Origin: Candidatus Dadabacteria bacterium
GTDB lineage: Bacteria > J088
Assembly (NCBI GenBank): GCA_003695505.1
Contig: RFIY01000234.1
Coordinates: forward strand, 1 to 6,795
DNA length: 6,795 bases
Reading direction: 5' to 3'
Shown here one piece after another: positions 1-6,646 of this stretch. Each line of letters opens with the position of its first letter. Position 1 is the first letter of the stretch. A program made the position numbers and the translations under genes. Below the pieces are notes generated by a model, which was given only the letters and a program-made list of their open reading frames with translations, did not search any database and was not told the DNA's origin.

Positions 1-162
1 ATCGAAACCCTCGACGGTGTCAAGCTCTGGTTCGACAATGGTGGCTGGATGCTCGTCCGTCCAAGCGGTACCGAACCGCTGTTGCGCGTCTACATCGAGC
101 AGGAAACGCTCGACGATGTCCGCGCCGTTTATCATGGATTCTCGGACTGGAGCCGTTCCTGA
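1..162 (+). CDS. Phosphoglucomutase/phosphomannomutase-type phosphohexomutase, C-terminal fragment
   Basis: Partial gene: only the last 53 codons are in the window, read in frame 1 and ending in TGA at 160-162. The fragment carries the domain-4 phosphate-binding loop of the alpha-D-phosphohexomutase superfamily, seen as [16 protein letters not shown] (fragment residues 18-33). In this family the R-x-SGTEP loop holds the sugar phosphate during interconversion of hexose 1- and 6-phosphates in the cytoplasm. The preceding DGVKLWF and the Arg-Pro before SGTEP look like the PMM/PGM branch rather than GlmM, which usually has RKSGTEP. The active-site serine and metal loop lie upstream of the window, so the sugar specificity cannot be judged. 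The stop is only 22 nt before the glyQ start, which suggests the gene heads or belongs to the same transcript. The superfamily is secure; the exact enzyme is not. Confidence 0.85.
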   Translation: METLDGVKLWFDNGGWMLVRPSGTEPLLRVYIEQETLDDVRAVYHGFSDWSRS

Positions 163-166
163 CGAC

Positions 167-172
167 GGGAGG
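167..172 (+). promoter_or_regulatory. Ribosome binding site for glyQ
   Basis: GGGAGG lies 12 nt before the ATG at 185, inside the 22-nt gap after the mutase stop. The spacing is a little long, but this is the only purine-rich site here. It supports ATG 185 over the earlier in-frame ATGs (for example at 17), which would overlap the mutase C-terminus and add residues with no counterpart in GlyQ proteins. Confidence 0.6.
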
Positions 173-184
173 TCGCAGACACAC

Positions 185-1054
185 ATGGAACTTCAACAGG
201 TCATCAATACGCTGGCCGCCTACTGGGCCGAGCGAGGTTGCGTACTGCTTCAGCCGTACGACGTCGAAGTCGGAGCGGGTACGTTTCACTGGGCGACCTT
301 TCTGCGATCACTCGGCAAGCGCCCCTGGAAGACGGCCTACGCCCAACCCAGTCGCCGCCCGGCAGACGGTCGCTACGCCGAAAATCCCAACCGTCTGCAG
401 CATTACTATCAGTATCAGGTTCTGTTGAAGCCCGCGCCGGACGACGTGCAGGATCTGTACCTCGGTTCGTTGCGTGCGCTCGGGATCGATCCGAAAGTGC
501 ACGACATCCGTTTCGTCGAAGACGACTGGGAATCTCCGACGCTCGGCGCCTGGGGACTTGGCTGGGAAGTCTGGCTCGACGGGATGGAGATCACGCAGTT
601 CACCTACTTCCAGCAGGTTGGCGGCATCGACCTCGATCTGATTCCGGCGGAGCTGACCTATGGTGTCGAGCGGATCGGTATGTACCTGCAAGGTGTCGAA
701 TCGGTATTCGATCTGCGCTGGAACCGGGATATGACCTATGGCGACCTCTACAGGGAATCCGAGCGCCAGTGGAGCGCCTACAATTTCGAGAAGGCGCCGG
801 TTGCGTTCCTGGAACAGGCCTTCCGCGAATACGAGACCCTGTTCGATGAACTGATCGCCGATGGCCTCGTCTATCCGGCGTATGACCTGTGCCTGAAGGC
901 CTCGCACGCCTTCAACCTGCTTGACGCGCGCAATGCGATTTCGGTCTCTGAACGCACCGGATACATTGCCCGTGTCCGCCGGATGGCGCGGGAAAGTGCC
1001 GCCGCCTGGCTCGCCCAGGAAGAAGCGCGCGACCAGGAAGGAGCCGCAGAATGA
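185..1054 (+). CDS. glyQ: Glycyl-tRNA synthetase alpha subunit
   Basis: Catalytic subunit of the bacterial alpha2-beta2 glycyl-tRNA synthetase; it activates glycine with ATP and, with GlyS, charges tRNA-Gly in the cytoplasm. The 289-residue product matches the usual family length of about 290-300. Near-invariant blocks are visible: EVGAGTFH (28-35), the class II motif 2 region [17 protein letters not shown] (54-70) with HYYQYQV after it, [20 protein letters not shown] (107-126), [14 protein letters not shown] (134-147), the motif 3 region [19 protein letters not shown] (156-174) and SFNLLDAR-like HAFNLLDAR (241-249). Compared with the sequences I remember, the usual RPTDGRYGENPNR and GLERIAMY read [13 protein letters not shown] and GVERIGMY; these are mild changes near the active site. 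The start at 185 is chosen because it begins the conserved helix ([12 protein letters not shown]) and has a ribosome binding site. The stop overlaps the glyS start by 4 nt. Confidence 0.98.
   Translation: MELQQVINTLAAYWAERGCVLLQPYDVEVGAGTFHWATFLRSLGKRPWKTAYAQPSRRPADGRYAENPNRLQHYYQYQVLLKPAPDDVQDLYLGSLRALGIDPKVHDIRFVEDDWESPTLGAWGLGWEVWLDGMEITQFTYFQQVGGIDLDLIPAELTYGVERIGMYLQGVESVFDLRWNRDMTYGDLYRESERQWSAYNFEKAPVAFLEQAFREYETLFDELIADGLVYPAYDLCLKASHAFNLLDARNAISVSERTGYIARVRRMARESAAAWLAQEEARDQEGAAE
1035..1043 (+). promoter_or_regulatory. Ribosome binding site for glyS
   Basis: AGGAAGGAG ends 7 nt before the glyS ATG at 1051. It is a strong Shine-Dalgarno match at near-ideal spacing inside the last glyQ codons. 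It confirms the ATGA overlap start and implies that glyS can be loaded directly as well as by coupling to glyQ. Confidence 0.75.
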
Positions 1055-3138
1055 GCGCTGCGGATCTGCTTCTGGAGGTCGGTGTCGAGGAAATCCCCGC
1101 ACGGTTTCTGCCGTCTGCCCGCCGTGCGTTGGCCGAGGCGGCCACGCAAACGTTTGCAGCCTGGCAGGTCGGCCATGGCGCCATCGAGGCAACCGGTACG
1201 CCGCGCAGAATCGTGCTGATCGTGCGCGCGCTCGAAACGGTGCAGGCTGATCGTACCGAGACGATCACCGGCCCCCCGTGGGACCGGGCGTTCGACGATC
1301 AGGGTGCACCAACGGCCGCGGCGGAAGGCTTTGCTCGAAAGCACGGGATCGCGCCGCAGGACCTGCAACAGATCGATACACCGCGGGGCCCGGCGGCGGG
1401 CCTGACCCGAACCGTGGCGGGCCGGGAGACACGCGAATTGCTGGCCGAAGCCATCCCGGACTGGCTTGCCGGACTGCCTTTCGGCAAGAACATGCGCTGG
1501 GAAGAAACAGGCGTCCGGTTTGCGCGCCCGGTTCGCTGGCTCGTTGCGTGCCTCGGTGGCGAGCCGGTATCCGTCGAATTTGCCGGAATCGTGGCCGGCG
1601 CACAGTCCAGCGGGCACCGTTTCTATGGCGGCCCGTTCACCGTGGCGTCCGTCGATGATTATCTGGCTGCGCTGCCCGGACAGTTCATTGAACTGCGCCC
1701 CGAAGACCGGCGCGAGCGGATCGTGCGCGGCGCGAACGAGCTGGCCGCGGGCGAGGGGGTTCGGATTGACTGGGACGATGCGTTGCTCGACGAAGTCGTC
1801 GATCTGGTCGAATGGCCGCTGCCGTTGCTTGGCCGTTTCGCGCCGGAGTTTCTGGAACTGCCGGACGTCGTACTCGAAGCGCCGATGAAGGGGCACCAGC
1901 GCTATTTCCCGGTTCGCAATGCCGATGGGTCGCTCGCGAATCGTTTCCTGATCGTATCGAATCAGCCCGAAGATCCTGAAGGACTGATCGTTGCCGGTAA
2001 TCAGCGCGTGCTGTCGGCGCGCCTGTCCGACGCGCGGTTCTTCTGGGATCAGGATCTGGCCCGCCCGATCCATGAACATGCCGAGGCACTGCAGCGGATC
2101 ACCTGGCAGACGGGGCTCGGAACTCTGCAGGATCTGGTCGAACGCGTGGCGCGACTGGCTACGGACCTCGCGCCATCGTTCGAGGCGTCCACCGACATCG
2201 TGCGCGAGGCCGCGGCCCTGTATCTGGCGGATCTTGGCACGCAGATGGTCTACGAATTCGCGGAACTTCAGGGAGAAATCGGGGCGATCTATGCTGAGCG
2301 GCAGGGCGTTGCCGTGGATGTCGTCGAAGCCATGCGCGGTGCGCATCAGCCACGCGCCAGTGAGGATCCGTTACCGGATCGTCCAGAAGCGGCCGCATTG
2401 TCGGTGGCCCACCGTATCGTTCAGATCGTCGGGCACCTGCTCCTCGGGCACAGGGTGCGCGGCAATCAGGACCCCTACGGCATGCGCCGCGCAGCGATCG
2501 GCGTAATGCGGGTTTTGACGGCGCATCGCCTGCCTGTTTCGGTCACTACGCTGAGTCGCGCGGCTGCGGACCTGTACGCCGCCGACAGCGTCGATATACC
2601 CGACGACCTTGATCAGCGGATTGTCGAGTTCTGGGAGCAGCGGCTCGCGGCCTGGCTCGAGCAGGCCGGCGCAGACGCGGCACTGTCGCGTGCGGCGGCC
2701 CGCGTCTGCGAAGGACTGGTCACGCGCGCGGCCGCAGCGGTAACCCAGATCCAGGAACTGCGCCACGACACCGCTCGATACGAGGCGCTCGCCGATACCT
2801 ACAAACGATTGCGTAACATCGCCCGCGACACCGAACCGGTATCCGACATCGCCGACTGGACCGACGCCGAGACCGCGCCGTTTGCCGCCGTGCTCGCGCA
2901 GGCGGAGCAGGAACTGTCAGCTCAGCTCGATCTGGCCGCGCGAGGCGCCGACGCCGATCTGGTTGCGCCGCTGATGGCTGTGATCGAGGCCGCTGACGTC
3001 TTGTTCGAGGACGTGCGCATCAACGCCGATGATCCGGCCGTCGCGCTGTCGCGCAAAGGGCTGTTGCGGCGTGCGCAGTCCGTTTTTGACCGTATTGTGG
3101 ATTTCGACCTGTTGATCAGTGGAGGGAGTCGATCATGA
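1051..3138 (+). CDS. glyS: Glycyl-tRNA synthetase beta subunit
   Basis: Beta subunit of heterotetrameric glycyl-tRNA synthetase, which binds tRNA-Gly and is required for charging. At 695 residues it has the full family length. The N-terminus [15 protein letters not shown] matches the family's LL-E-G-EE-P start. Further landmarks are [11 protein letters not shown], a [19 protein letters not shown] block (about 149-167), [30 protein letters not shown] (277-288), ARFFWDQDL and [17 protein letters not shown] (472-488). A C-terminal anticodon-binding domain runs from about 570 to 690. It starts 4 nt inside glyQ with a strong ribosome binding site and ends 4 nt inside the next gene. Several positions usually conserved in the HD-like region are changed: the family's ADKxDxL reads AHRIVQI (453-459), and the E-x-Y before x-PR reads G-A-H (430-432). 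The C-terminal NRLxLL block is also altered. The gene is intact and surely GlyS, but divergent from the E. coli protein in this part. Confidence 0.97.
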   Translation: MSAADLLLEVGVEEIPARFLPSARRALAEAATQTFAAWQVGHGAIEATGTPRRIVLIVRALETVQADRTETITGPPWDRAFDDQGAPTAAAEGFARKHGIAPQDLQQIDTPRGPAAGLTRTVAGRETRELLAEAIPDWLAGLPFGKNMRWEETGVRFARPVRWLVACLGGEPVSVEFAGIVAGAQSSGHRFYGGPFTVASVDDYLAALPGQFIELRPEDRRERIVRGANELAAGEGVRIDWDDALLDEVVDLVEWPLPLLGRFAPEFLELPDVVLEAPMKGHQRYFPVRNADGSLANRFLIVSNQPEDPEGLIVAGNQRVLSARLSDARFFWDQDLARPIHEHAEALQRITWQTGLGTLQDLVERVARLATDLAPSFEASTDIVREAAALYLADLGTQMVYEFAELQGEIGAIYAERQGVAVDVVEAMRGAHQPRASEDPLPDRPEAAALSVAHRIVQIVGHLLLGHRVRGNQDPYGMRRAAIGVMRVLTAHRLPVSVTTLSRAAADLYAADSVDIPDDLDQRIVEFWEQRLAAWLEQAGADAALSRAAARVCEGLVTRAAAAVTQIQELRHDTARYEALADTYKRLRNIARDTEPVSDIADWTDAETAPFAAVLAQAEQELSAQLDLAARGADADLVAPLMAVIEAADVLFEDVRINADDPAVALSRKGLLRRAQSVFDRIVDFDLLISGGSRS
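3121..3128 (+). promoter_or_regulatory. Ribosome binding site for the gamma-carbonic anhydrase-like gene
   Basis: GGAGGGAG lies 6 nt before the ATG at 3135, within the final glyS codons. The strong match at good spacing fixes the start at the ATGA overlap with glyS. Confidence 0.75.
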
Positions 3139-3656
3139 GGAATGTCCGAGAATACCGGGGGAAGTTCCCGCAGTTGCACCACAGCGTCTTTGTCGCGCCG
3201 AGCGCGACGATCATCGGCAACGTCGCGATCGGTCGCGACGCTTCCGTCTGGTACGGAGCCGTCATTCGCGGCGATGTGATGCCGATCCGGATCGGCGCGC
3301 GGTCCAATATCCAGGATCTGGCCGTGCTGCACGGCACATCTGGTGAATATGGCGTTGAGGTCGGCGAAGACGTGACGGTTGGACACCGTGCGATTCTGCA
3401 CGGATGCACGATCGGAGACGGTTGCCTGATTGGTATGGGCGCGATTGTGCTGGACGGCTGCGTGGTCGGCGAAGGCGCTCTGATCGCGGCCGGCGCCGTC
3501 CTGACGCCGGGAACCGAAGTCCCGCCAGGATCGCTGGTTGCCGGGCTTCCCGGACGCGTTGTGCGTGAGCTCAGTGACGAGGAACGTGATCGGATCCGTG
3601 AGGGCGCCGGGCACTACGTCGAACTGGCCACGGCGTACGGTGATCCGGCTACATGA
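3135..3656 (+). CDS. Gamma-class carbonic anhydrase-like protein (YrdA/CamH type)
   Basis: A 173-residue left-handed beta-helix protein of the gamma-carbonic anhydrase/hexapeptide-repeat family, expected to form a cytoplasmic trimer with metal sites between subunits. Hexapeptide turns run from about residue 25 to 125 (IIGNVAIG, VEVGEDVTVG, CTIGDGCLIG, CVVGEGALIA). The three metal-ligand histidines are visible: His66 (AVLHG), His84 (VGHRA) and His89 (LHGCTIG). Also present are Arg45 and Asp47 (IRGDV) and Gln60 (NIQDL), equivalents of active-site residues in the archaeal enzyme Cam. The acidic proton-shuttle loop of Cam is absent, as in the shorter CamH/YrdA branch, so strong CO2 hydration activity cannot be assumed; many such proteins have no proven substrate. 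A C-terminal helix (SDEERDRIREGAGHYVELA) packs on the trimer in relatives. The gene overlaps glyS by 4 nt and the following gene by 4 nt. The fold is secure; the activity is inferred. Confidence 0.93.
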   Translation: MRNVREYRGKFPQLHHSVFVAPSATIIGNVAIGRDASVWYGAVIRGDVMPIRIGARSNIQDLAVLHGTSGEYGVEVGEDVTVGHRAILHGCTIGDGCLIGMGAIVLDGCVVGEGALIAAGAVLTPGTEVPPGSLVAGLPGRVVRELSDEERDRIREGAGHYVELATAYGDPAT

Positions 3657-4219
3657 CATCGCGAATCGCGGTCGTATTTGCGTCTCGCTTCGGCACGACG
3701 CGTCTGCTGGCCGAACGCATCGCGGAGGGCATTCGCGAGGCCGGAGGCCAGGCCGCACTGATTGATGTTGCCGAGGGCGCCGCTGATGTTGCGGATGCGG
3801 ATCGGATCATCCTGTTGACGGCGATCATCTGGGATCGCCCGCTCGCCGCGATGCGACGCTACCTGCAACAGCACGGTGACGCGATCCGGGACCGGCTTTT
3901 GGCGCTGGGCACGGTCTGCGGTTCGGCCGGCGTCCGTCCACAAGGTGGGCTGGTCTATGCCAGACAACTGGCAAAGCGGGTCGCTGCGCCGGATGTCGAG
4001 CGGTTTTCGCTGAGCGGGCGCATTCCGCCGCGTGAGGCGATGGCGTCCTGGGAGTGGTGGGCATTGCGCCTGTTCGCGAGCGTTTTTCGGAAGCCGCAAC
4101 TTTTTGAAATCCAGCCCGACGAGGCTGGTGCCCGAAAGATCGGAGCCGCGGCGGTCGCAGCGGCCGCCGGTAGCGCTGGACAGGGCTGGGCGATGCAGGC
4201 AAGAGGGGGACAGCAGTGA
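3653..4219 (+). CDS. Flavodoxin-domain protein, HemG-like
   Basis: A 188-residue protein with a flavodoxin-like fold, most like the Flavodoxin_5/HemG group. The N-terminal strand and FMN phosphate loop read IAVVFASRFGTTRLLAERIA (5-24), with Ser11, Thr15 and Thr16 as likely phosphate contacts. A second strand (RIILLTAIIWDRP, 51-63) leads to a loop where Trp60 could stack on the flavin. The segment WEWWALRLFASVF (133-145) resembles in position the aromatic, basic region of E. coli HemG, the menaquinone-linked protoporphyrinogen oxidase, which touches the membrane. These features suggest an FMN-dependent redox enzyme in the cytoplasm or at the inner membrane. A role in haem synthesis is possible, but no other haem gene is in the window. 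The C-terminus (164-188) is alanine- and glycine-rich and probably disordered. ATG 3653 overlaps the upstream stop by 4 nt, with a weak GGTGA at 3639-3643. The fold is likely; HemG activity is only a guess. Confidence 0.8.
   Translation: MTSRIAVVFASRFGTTRLLAERIAEGIREAGGQAALIDVAEGAADVADADRIILLTAIIWDRPLAAMRRYLQQHGDAIRDRLLALGTVCGSAGVRPQGGLVYARQLAKRVAAPDVERFSLSGRIPPREAMASWEWWALRLFASVFRKPQLFEIQPDEAGARKIGAAAVAAAAGSAGQGWAMQARGGQQ
4203..4210 (+). promoter_or_regulatory. Ribosome binding site for the saccharopine dehydrogenase-like gene
   Basis: GAGGGGGA ends 5 nt before GTG 4216. It favours the GTG start, overlapping the upstream TGA as GTGA, over the in-frame ATG at 4231, which would remove five residues just before the Rossmann motif. 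Confidence 0.65.
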
Positions 4220-5271
4220 GTGGCACATGGATGTTGTACGGTGCAACGGGTTACACCGGCAGACTCGTGATCCGCGCGGCGCTTGCGCGCGGGCACAGAC
4301 CCGTGCTCGCCGGGCGCAACGCCGACAAGCTGGCGGCGCTGGCCCGTGCGCATGACCTGGATTTCGTTGCAGTCGGGCTGGATGAGACCACGGCGTTGCG
4401 AGAGGCCGTGGGCCGCGTTGAGGCCGTCTTTCACTGCGCCGGACCGTACATCGAAACCGGTGCACCCATGCGCGCCGCCTGTCTGGCGGCCAGTACGAGC
4501 TATCTGGATCTGACCGGAGAGCTTCCCTGCCTTCAGGATGCCTTTGAGGACGACAAGGCCGCCCGGGCCGCTGGCATCGCGATCGTGCCGGCGGTCGGGT
4601 TCGATGTCGTTCCAACCGACTGCCTGCTCCGGCATGTCTCCGACGCCGTTGGCGGGGCCACACGGCTCGACGTCGCGATTGCCGCGAATGCGCGTCCAAG
4701 TGCGGGCACAGCCAAGTCGGCGCTTGGCGTGCTTGCGGAAGGCGCGGCAATTCGACGCGATGGTCGCATCGTCAGGGTGCCGCTGGCGTCGGAGGTGCGC
4801 AAGGTTCGGTTCCCGTCGGGTACGCGCACGGTTGTACTCGCGCCGATCGGTGACGTCTGCACCGCGTATGTTTCGACCGGCGCCACCGAGATCCGCGCGT
4901 GGATGGCGCAGTCACCGGCAACGGCGCGCCTGATGAAATCGATGGCGCCGCTACTGGCCACCGCGCTGAAGCAGCCGCGGCTCCGTCGGGCGGCCATGCG
5001 CTGGATCGAGCGCCGCGTCGAAGGGCCAGATGATGCGTTCGCGGCCAGAGCCGGCGTCGAGATCTGGGCGCGGGCAGAGCGTCGCGGCCAGGTCCGCCAG
5101 GCGTGGCTGCGCACGCCAGAAGCATACCGGCTGACGGCGGATGTCAGCGTGCGGGTGCTGGAGCGTGTGCTGGCCGAACGTCCTGTGGGCGCGCTGGCGC
5201 CATCGCAGGTGTTGCCGCTGTCGGCGTTGCTGGAACTGGACGGGGTGGAGCTACTTGATGCGCTGCCGTAG
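4216..5271 (+). CDS. Saccharopine dehydrogenase-like NAD(P)-binding oxidoreductase
   Basis: A 351-residue cytoplasmic protein of the saccharopine dehydrogenase-like / trans-acting enoyl reductase-like superfamily. The N-terminal Rossmann motif is MLYGATGYTGRL (6-17), followed by a strand ending in LAGRNADKL that typically selects the cofactor. Family landmarks follow: FHCAGPYIETGAPMRAACL (72-90), YLDLTGE (96-102), VPAVGFDVVPTDCL (124-137) and the SAGTAKSAL segment (162-170), equivalent to the SGGTxxS of relatives. The C-terminal part (TPEAYRLTADVSVRVLERVL, 300-319) also fits the family, so the stop at 5271 is genuine. True saccharopine dehydrogenases are only distant relatives; the substrate is unknown and lysine metabolism should not be assumed. 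Translation starts at GTG overlapping the previous stop by 4 nt. This is the last gene of the plus-strand cluster, and its final 128 nt overlap, on the opposite strand, the end of the gene for a secreted protein. Confidence 0.88.
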   Translation: MSGTWMLYGATGYTGRLVIRAALARGHRPVLAGRNADKLAALARAHDLDFVAVGLDETTALREAVGRVEAVFHCAGPYIETGAPMRAACLAASTSYLDLTGELPCLQDAFEDDKAARAAGIAIVPAVGFDVVPTDCLLRHVSDAVGGATRLDVAIAANARPSAGTAKSALGVLAEGAAIRRDGRIVRVPLASEVRKVRFPSGTRTVVLAPIGDVCTAYVSTGATEIRAWMAQSPATARLMKSMAPLLATALKQPRLRRAAMRWIERRVEGPDDAFAARAGVEIWARAERRGQVRQAWLRTPEAYRLTADVSVRVLERVLAERPVGALAPSQVLPLSALLELDGVELLDALP

Positions 5272-5794
5272 GCGTGGTTGTAGCGTGCTTCGCGGCGATG
5301 GGGTCGAACGCAATCCGAATCCAGCGGCGTAGCTGGTCGCGCAGCGTTGTGCAGGCCTGCTGGCTGAGTTCGCCGACATTCAACCGGCAGCGGTGCCGCC
5401 ATGTGCCGATCTGTCTGGCCTGCGCTTCGTCGGCCAGCGCCGTCCGCAGCAGCCCCGCAAGGAGACGTTCGTCGGCGTCCCGCCCGGGCAGGCCATCGTC
5501 GGCATCGGCCATCGCGATCAATAGCCAGCCCGACAGCAGGGCGATCTCGACGCGGTCCAGATCAAGTTGATCGGGTTGCGCATCTAATACGACACCGAGG
5601 CGGCGGTCGATGTCGGCCAGTGCGGGCTGCAGGGCCTGCGCAAGGATCAGCGCAAACATCTCGCGGTCACCGCGCAACCGGGCCCGGTCGAGTGCCTCGA
5701 TTGCGCGAATGTCCGCCGCGGTCGGAAAGCGCGGCGACGCGGACACCGTTGTCGCGGCCATCAGGCAGAGTCCGGTCAGGAAGGCGCGGCGCAT
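5144..5794 (-). CDS. Hypothetical secreted protein with Pro/Ala-rich C-terminal tail
   Basis: I do not recognise this 216-residue protein. It begins with a convincing Sec signal peptide: MRR, a hydrophobic core FLTGLCLMAATT (5-16) and a likely cleavage site after VSA (17-19). The mature part to about residue 168 is predicted mostly helical, with many Leu/Ala/Asp/Arg residues (AIEALDRARLRGDREMFALI; IALLSGWLLIAMADADD at 84-100). It has two cysteines, Cys136 and Cys148, that could form a disulfide outside the cytoplasm. Residues 169-216 are low-complexity Pro/Ala/Thr with no acidic residue but one Asp. The hydrophobic stretch at 84-97 could be a buried helix or a weak membrane segment. The start lies 19 nt inside the hydrolase gene and lacks a clear ribosome binding site, suggesting coupled translation. 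The part before about 5272 has no competing gene, which supports it being real; the tail is antisense to the plus-strand dehydrogenase and is less certain. Confidence 0.65.
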   Translation of the reverse strand: MRRAFLTGLCLMAATTVSASPRFPTAADIRAIEALDRARLRGDREMFALILAQALQPALADIDRRLGVVLDAQPDQLDLDRVEIALLSGWLLIAMADADDGLPGRDADERLLAGLLRTALADEAQARQIGTWRHRCRLNVGELSQQACTTLRDQLRRWIRIAFDPIAAKHATTTPTAAHQVAPPRPVPATPTAATPAMAPARPQDVRPAHAPAPAR

Positions 5795-6645
5795 GCGTCG
5801 TCGAGGAACGATCGGAGTTCATCCGCAAGGCGTTCCGGGGCTTCGTAATGCACCATATGGCCGCAATCGGACATCTCGATGGTGCGGTCTGGATCAAACA
5901 GCGTGACGCGATCGGTCGCAATGCGCCCGAACAGCGAGTCGCTGGCGGTGATGAGCAGACGTGGCCGCGGTATGCGTTTCCAGAACGCGGCGGCGTGATC
6001 AAGATAGAATGGCATCGGCGAGCGCGTCTGGTGCAAGGGGTCGAATTTCCACCGGTATCCGCCGCTGTCGTCGAGCTGAACCGCGGCGCGGGCGAGATCT
6101 GGCAGCAGATCGTCGCGAATGCGCGGTTGGGCGCGCTTCAGACGGTCGCAGATTTCCGTGATGTCGGCGAAGCGACGCGGATGGCGCTGCGCGAGCCGTT
6201 CGCGATCCTGGATCCAGGCCGCCATTCTGCCAGGCGCATGGTCCGGCTCAGCGGCCGGTGGGCCGAGCCCTTCGATCGACGTCAGTGAGTGGACGCGTTC
6301 GGGAAAGGTGCCCGCGTAGTAACTGACGATCATGCCGCCCATGGAGTGGCCGACGAGATGGACGCCATCGGGACTCAGGGCATGAATGATCGCAGCCAGG
6401 TCGCCGACGTAGTCCGGAAAATGATAGTAGCCGCCGCGCCCGACGTGATCGCTGTCACCGTGTCCGCGCGCATCCGCGAGCAGTACCCGATAGCCATCCG
6501 TCAACCGCTCGGCCACTGGTCGCCAGGCTTCGGCGAAGTCGAGATAGCCGTGTTGTATCAGCACGGTCGGGGCATCGGGCGCAGGCGCCGGGTATTCGAG
6601 AACATTGAGCCGCAGGCCGGCGTGGTCGATCAGGTGCCTGCGCAT
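5776..6645 (-). CDS. Alpha/beta-hydrolase, serine hydrolase-like (SERHL-like)
   Basis: A 289-residue alpha/beta-hydrolase fold enzyme without a signal peptide, so probably cytoplasmic. The oxyanion-hole strand reads VLIQHGYLDF (28-37). ADARGHGDSD (57-66) is the typical strand-4 loop, and the nucleophile elbow is GHSMG (99-103) with Ser101. The general-base histidine is His263 in CGHMVHYEAPERLA; the likely acid is Asp236 in LLITASDS, although Glu125 (SIEGLG), after strand 6, is an alternative. The cap between about 130 and 225 and the GYRWKFDP segment (196-203) resemble serine hydrolase-like (SERHL) proteins. An ester or related substrate is expected, but the natural one is unknown. The start at 6645 is one base after the TGA of the upstream gene, with only a weak, distant GGTGAG. 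An in-frame extension to 6735 is rejected because it overlaps that gene and adds non-family residues. The 3' end overlaps the next gene by 19 nt. Confidence 0.92.
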   Translation of the reverse strand: MRRHLIDHAGLRLNVLEYPAPAPDAPTVLIQHGYLDFAEAWRPVAERLTDGYRVLLADARGHGDSDHVGRGGYYHFPDYVGDLAAIIHALSPDGVHLVGHSMGGMIVSYYAGTFPERVHSLTSIEGLGPPAAEPDHAPGRMAAWIQDRERLAQRHPRRFADITEICDRLKRAQPRIRDDLLPDLARAAVQLDDSGGYRWKFDPLHQTRSPMPFYLDHAAAFWKRIPRPRLLITASDSLFGRIATDRVTLFDPDRTIEMSDCGHMVHYEAPERLADELRSFLDDACAAPS

Positions 6646-6646
6646 G

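Noticed and set aside
17-184. N-terminal extension of GlyQ from ATG 17
   Set aside because: This stretch already codes the C-terminus of the phosphohexomutase in another frame. The added residues are low-complexity Ser/Arg, unlike any GlyQ N-terminus, while ATG 185 has a ribosome binding site.
163-184. Promoter or T-box/glycine riboswitch ahead of glyQ
   Set aside because: Only 22 nt separate the mutase stop and the glyQ start, too short for a leader RNA; the gap contains little beyond the ribosome binding site.
871-2346. A 491-codon open frame on the minus strand
   Set aside because: It lies wholly antisense to glyQ and glyS, whose protein families are unmistakable. Long antisense frames without stops are common in high-GC genes, and its product has no recognisable domain.
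3614-4750. A 378-codon minus-strand open frame
   Set aside because: It is antisense to the flavodoxin-like and dehydrogenase-like genes. The translation is rich in Arg, Pro, Ala and His, as expected from the reverse strand of high-GC coding DNA.
5272-5400. Rho-independent terminator after the plus-strand operon
   Set aside because: I looked for a GC-rich hairpin followed by a T run on both strands around the convergent junction and saw none; the sequence here is coding on the minus strand.
5401-6288. A 295-codon plus-strand open frame across the minus-strand cluster
   Set aside because: It is antisense to the alpha/beta-hydrolase with its clear GHSMG and CGHMVHY motifs, and to the secreted protein with a signal peptide. 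The product is Arg-rich and matches no family.
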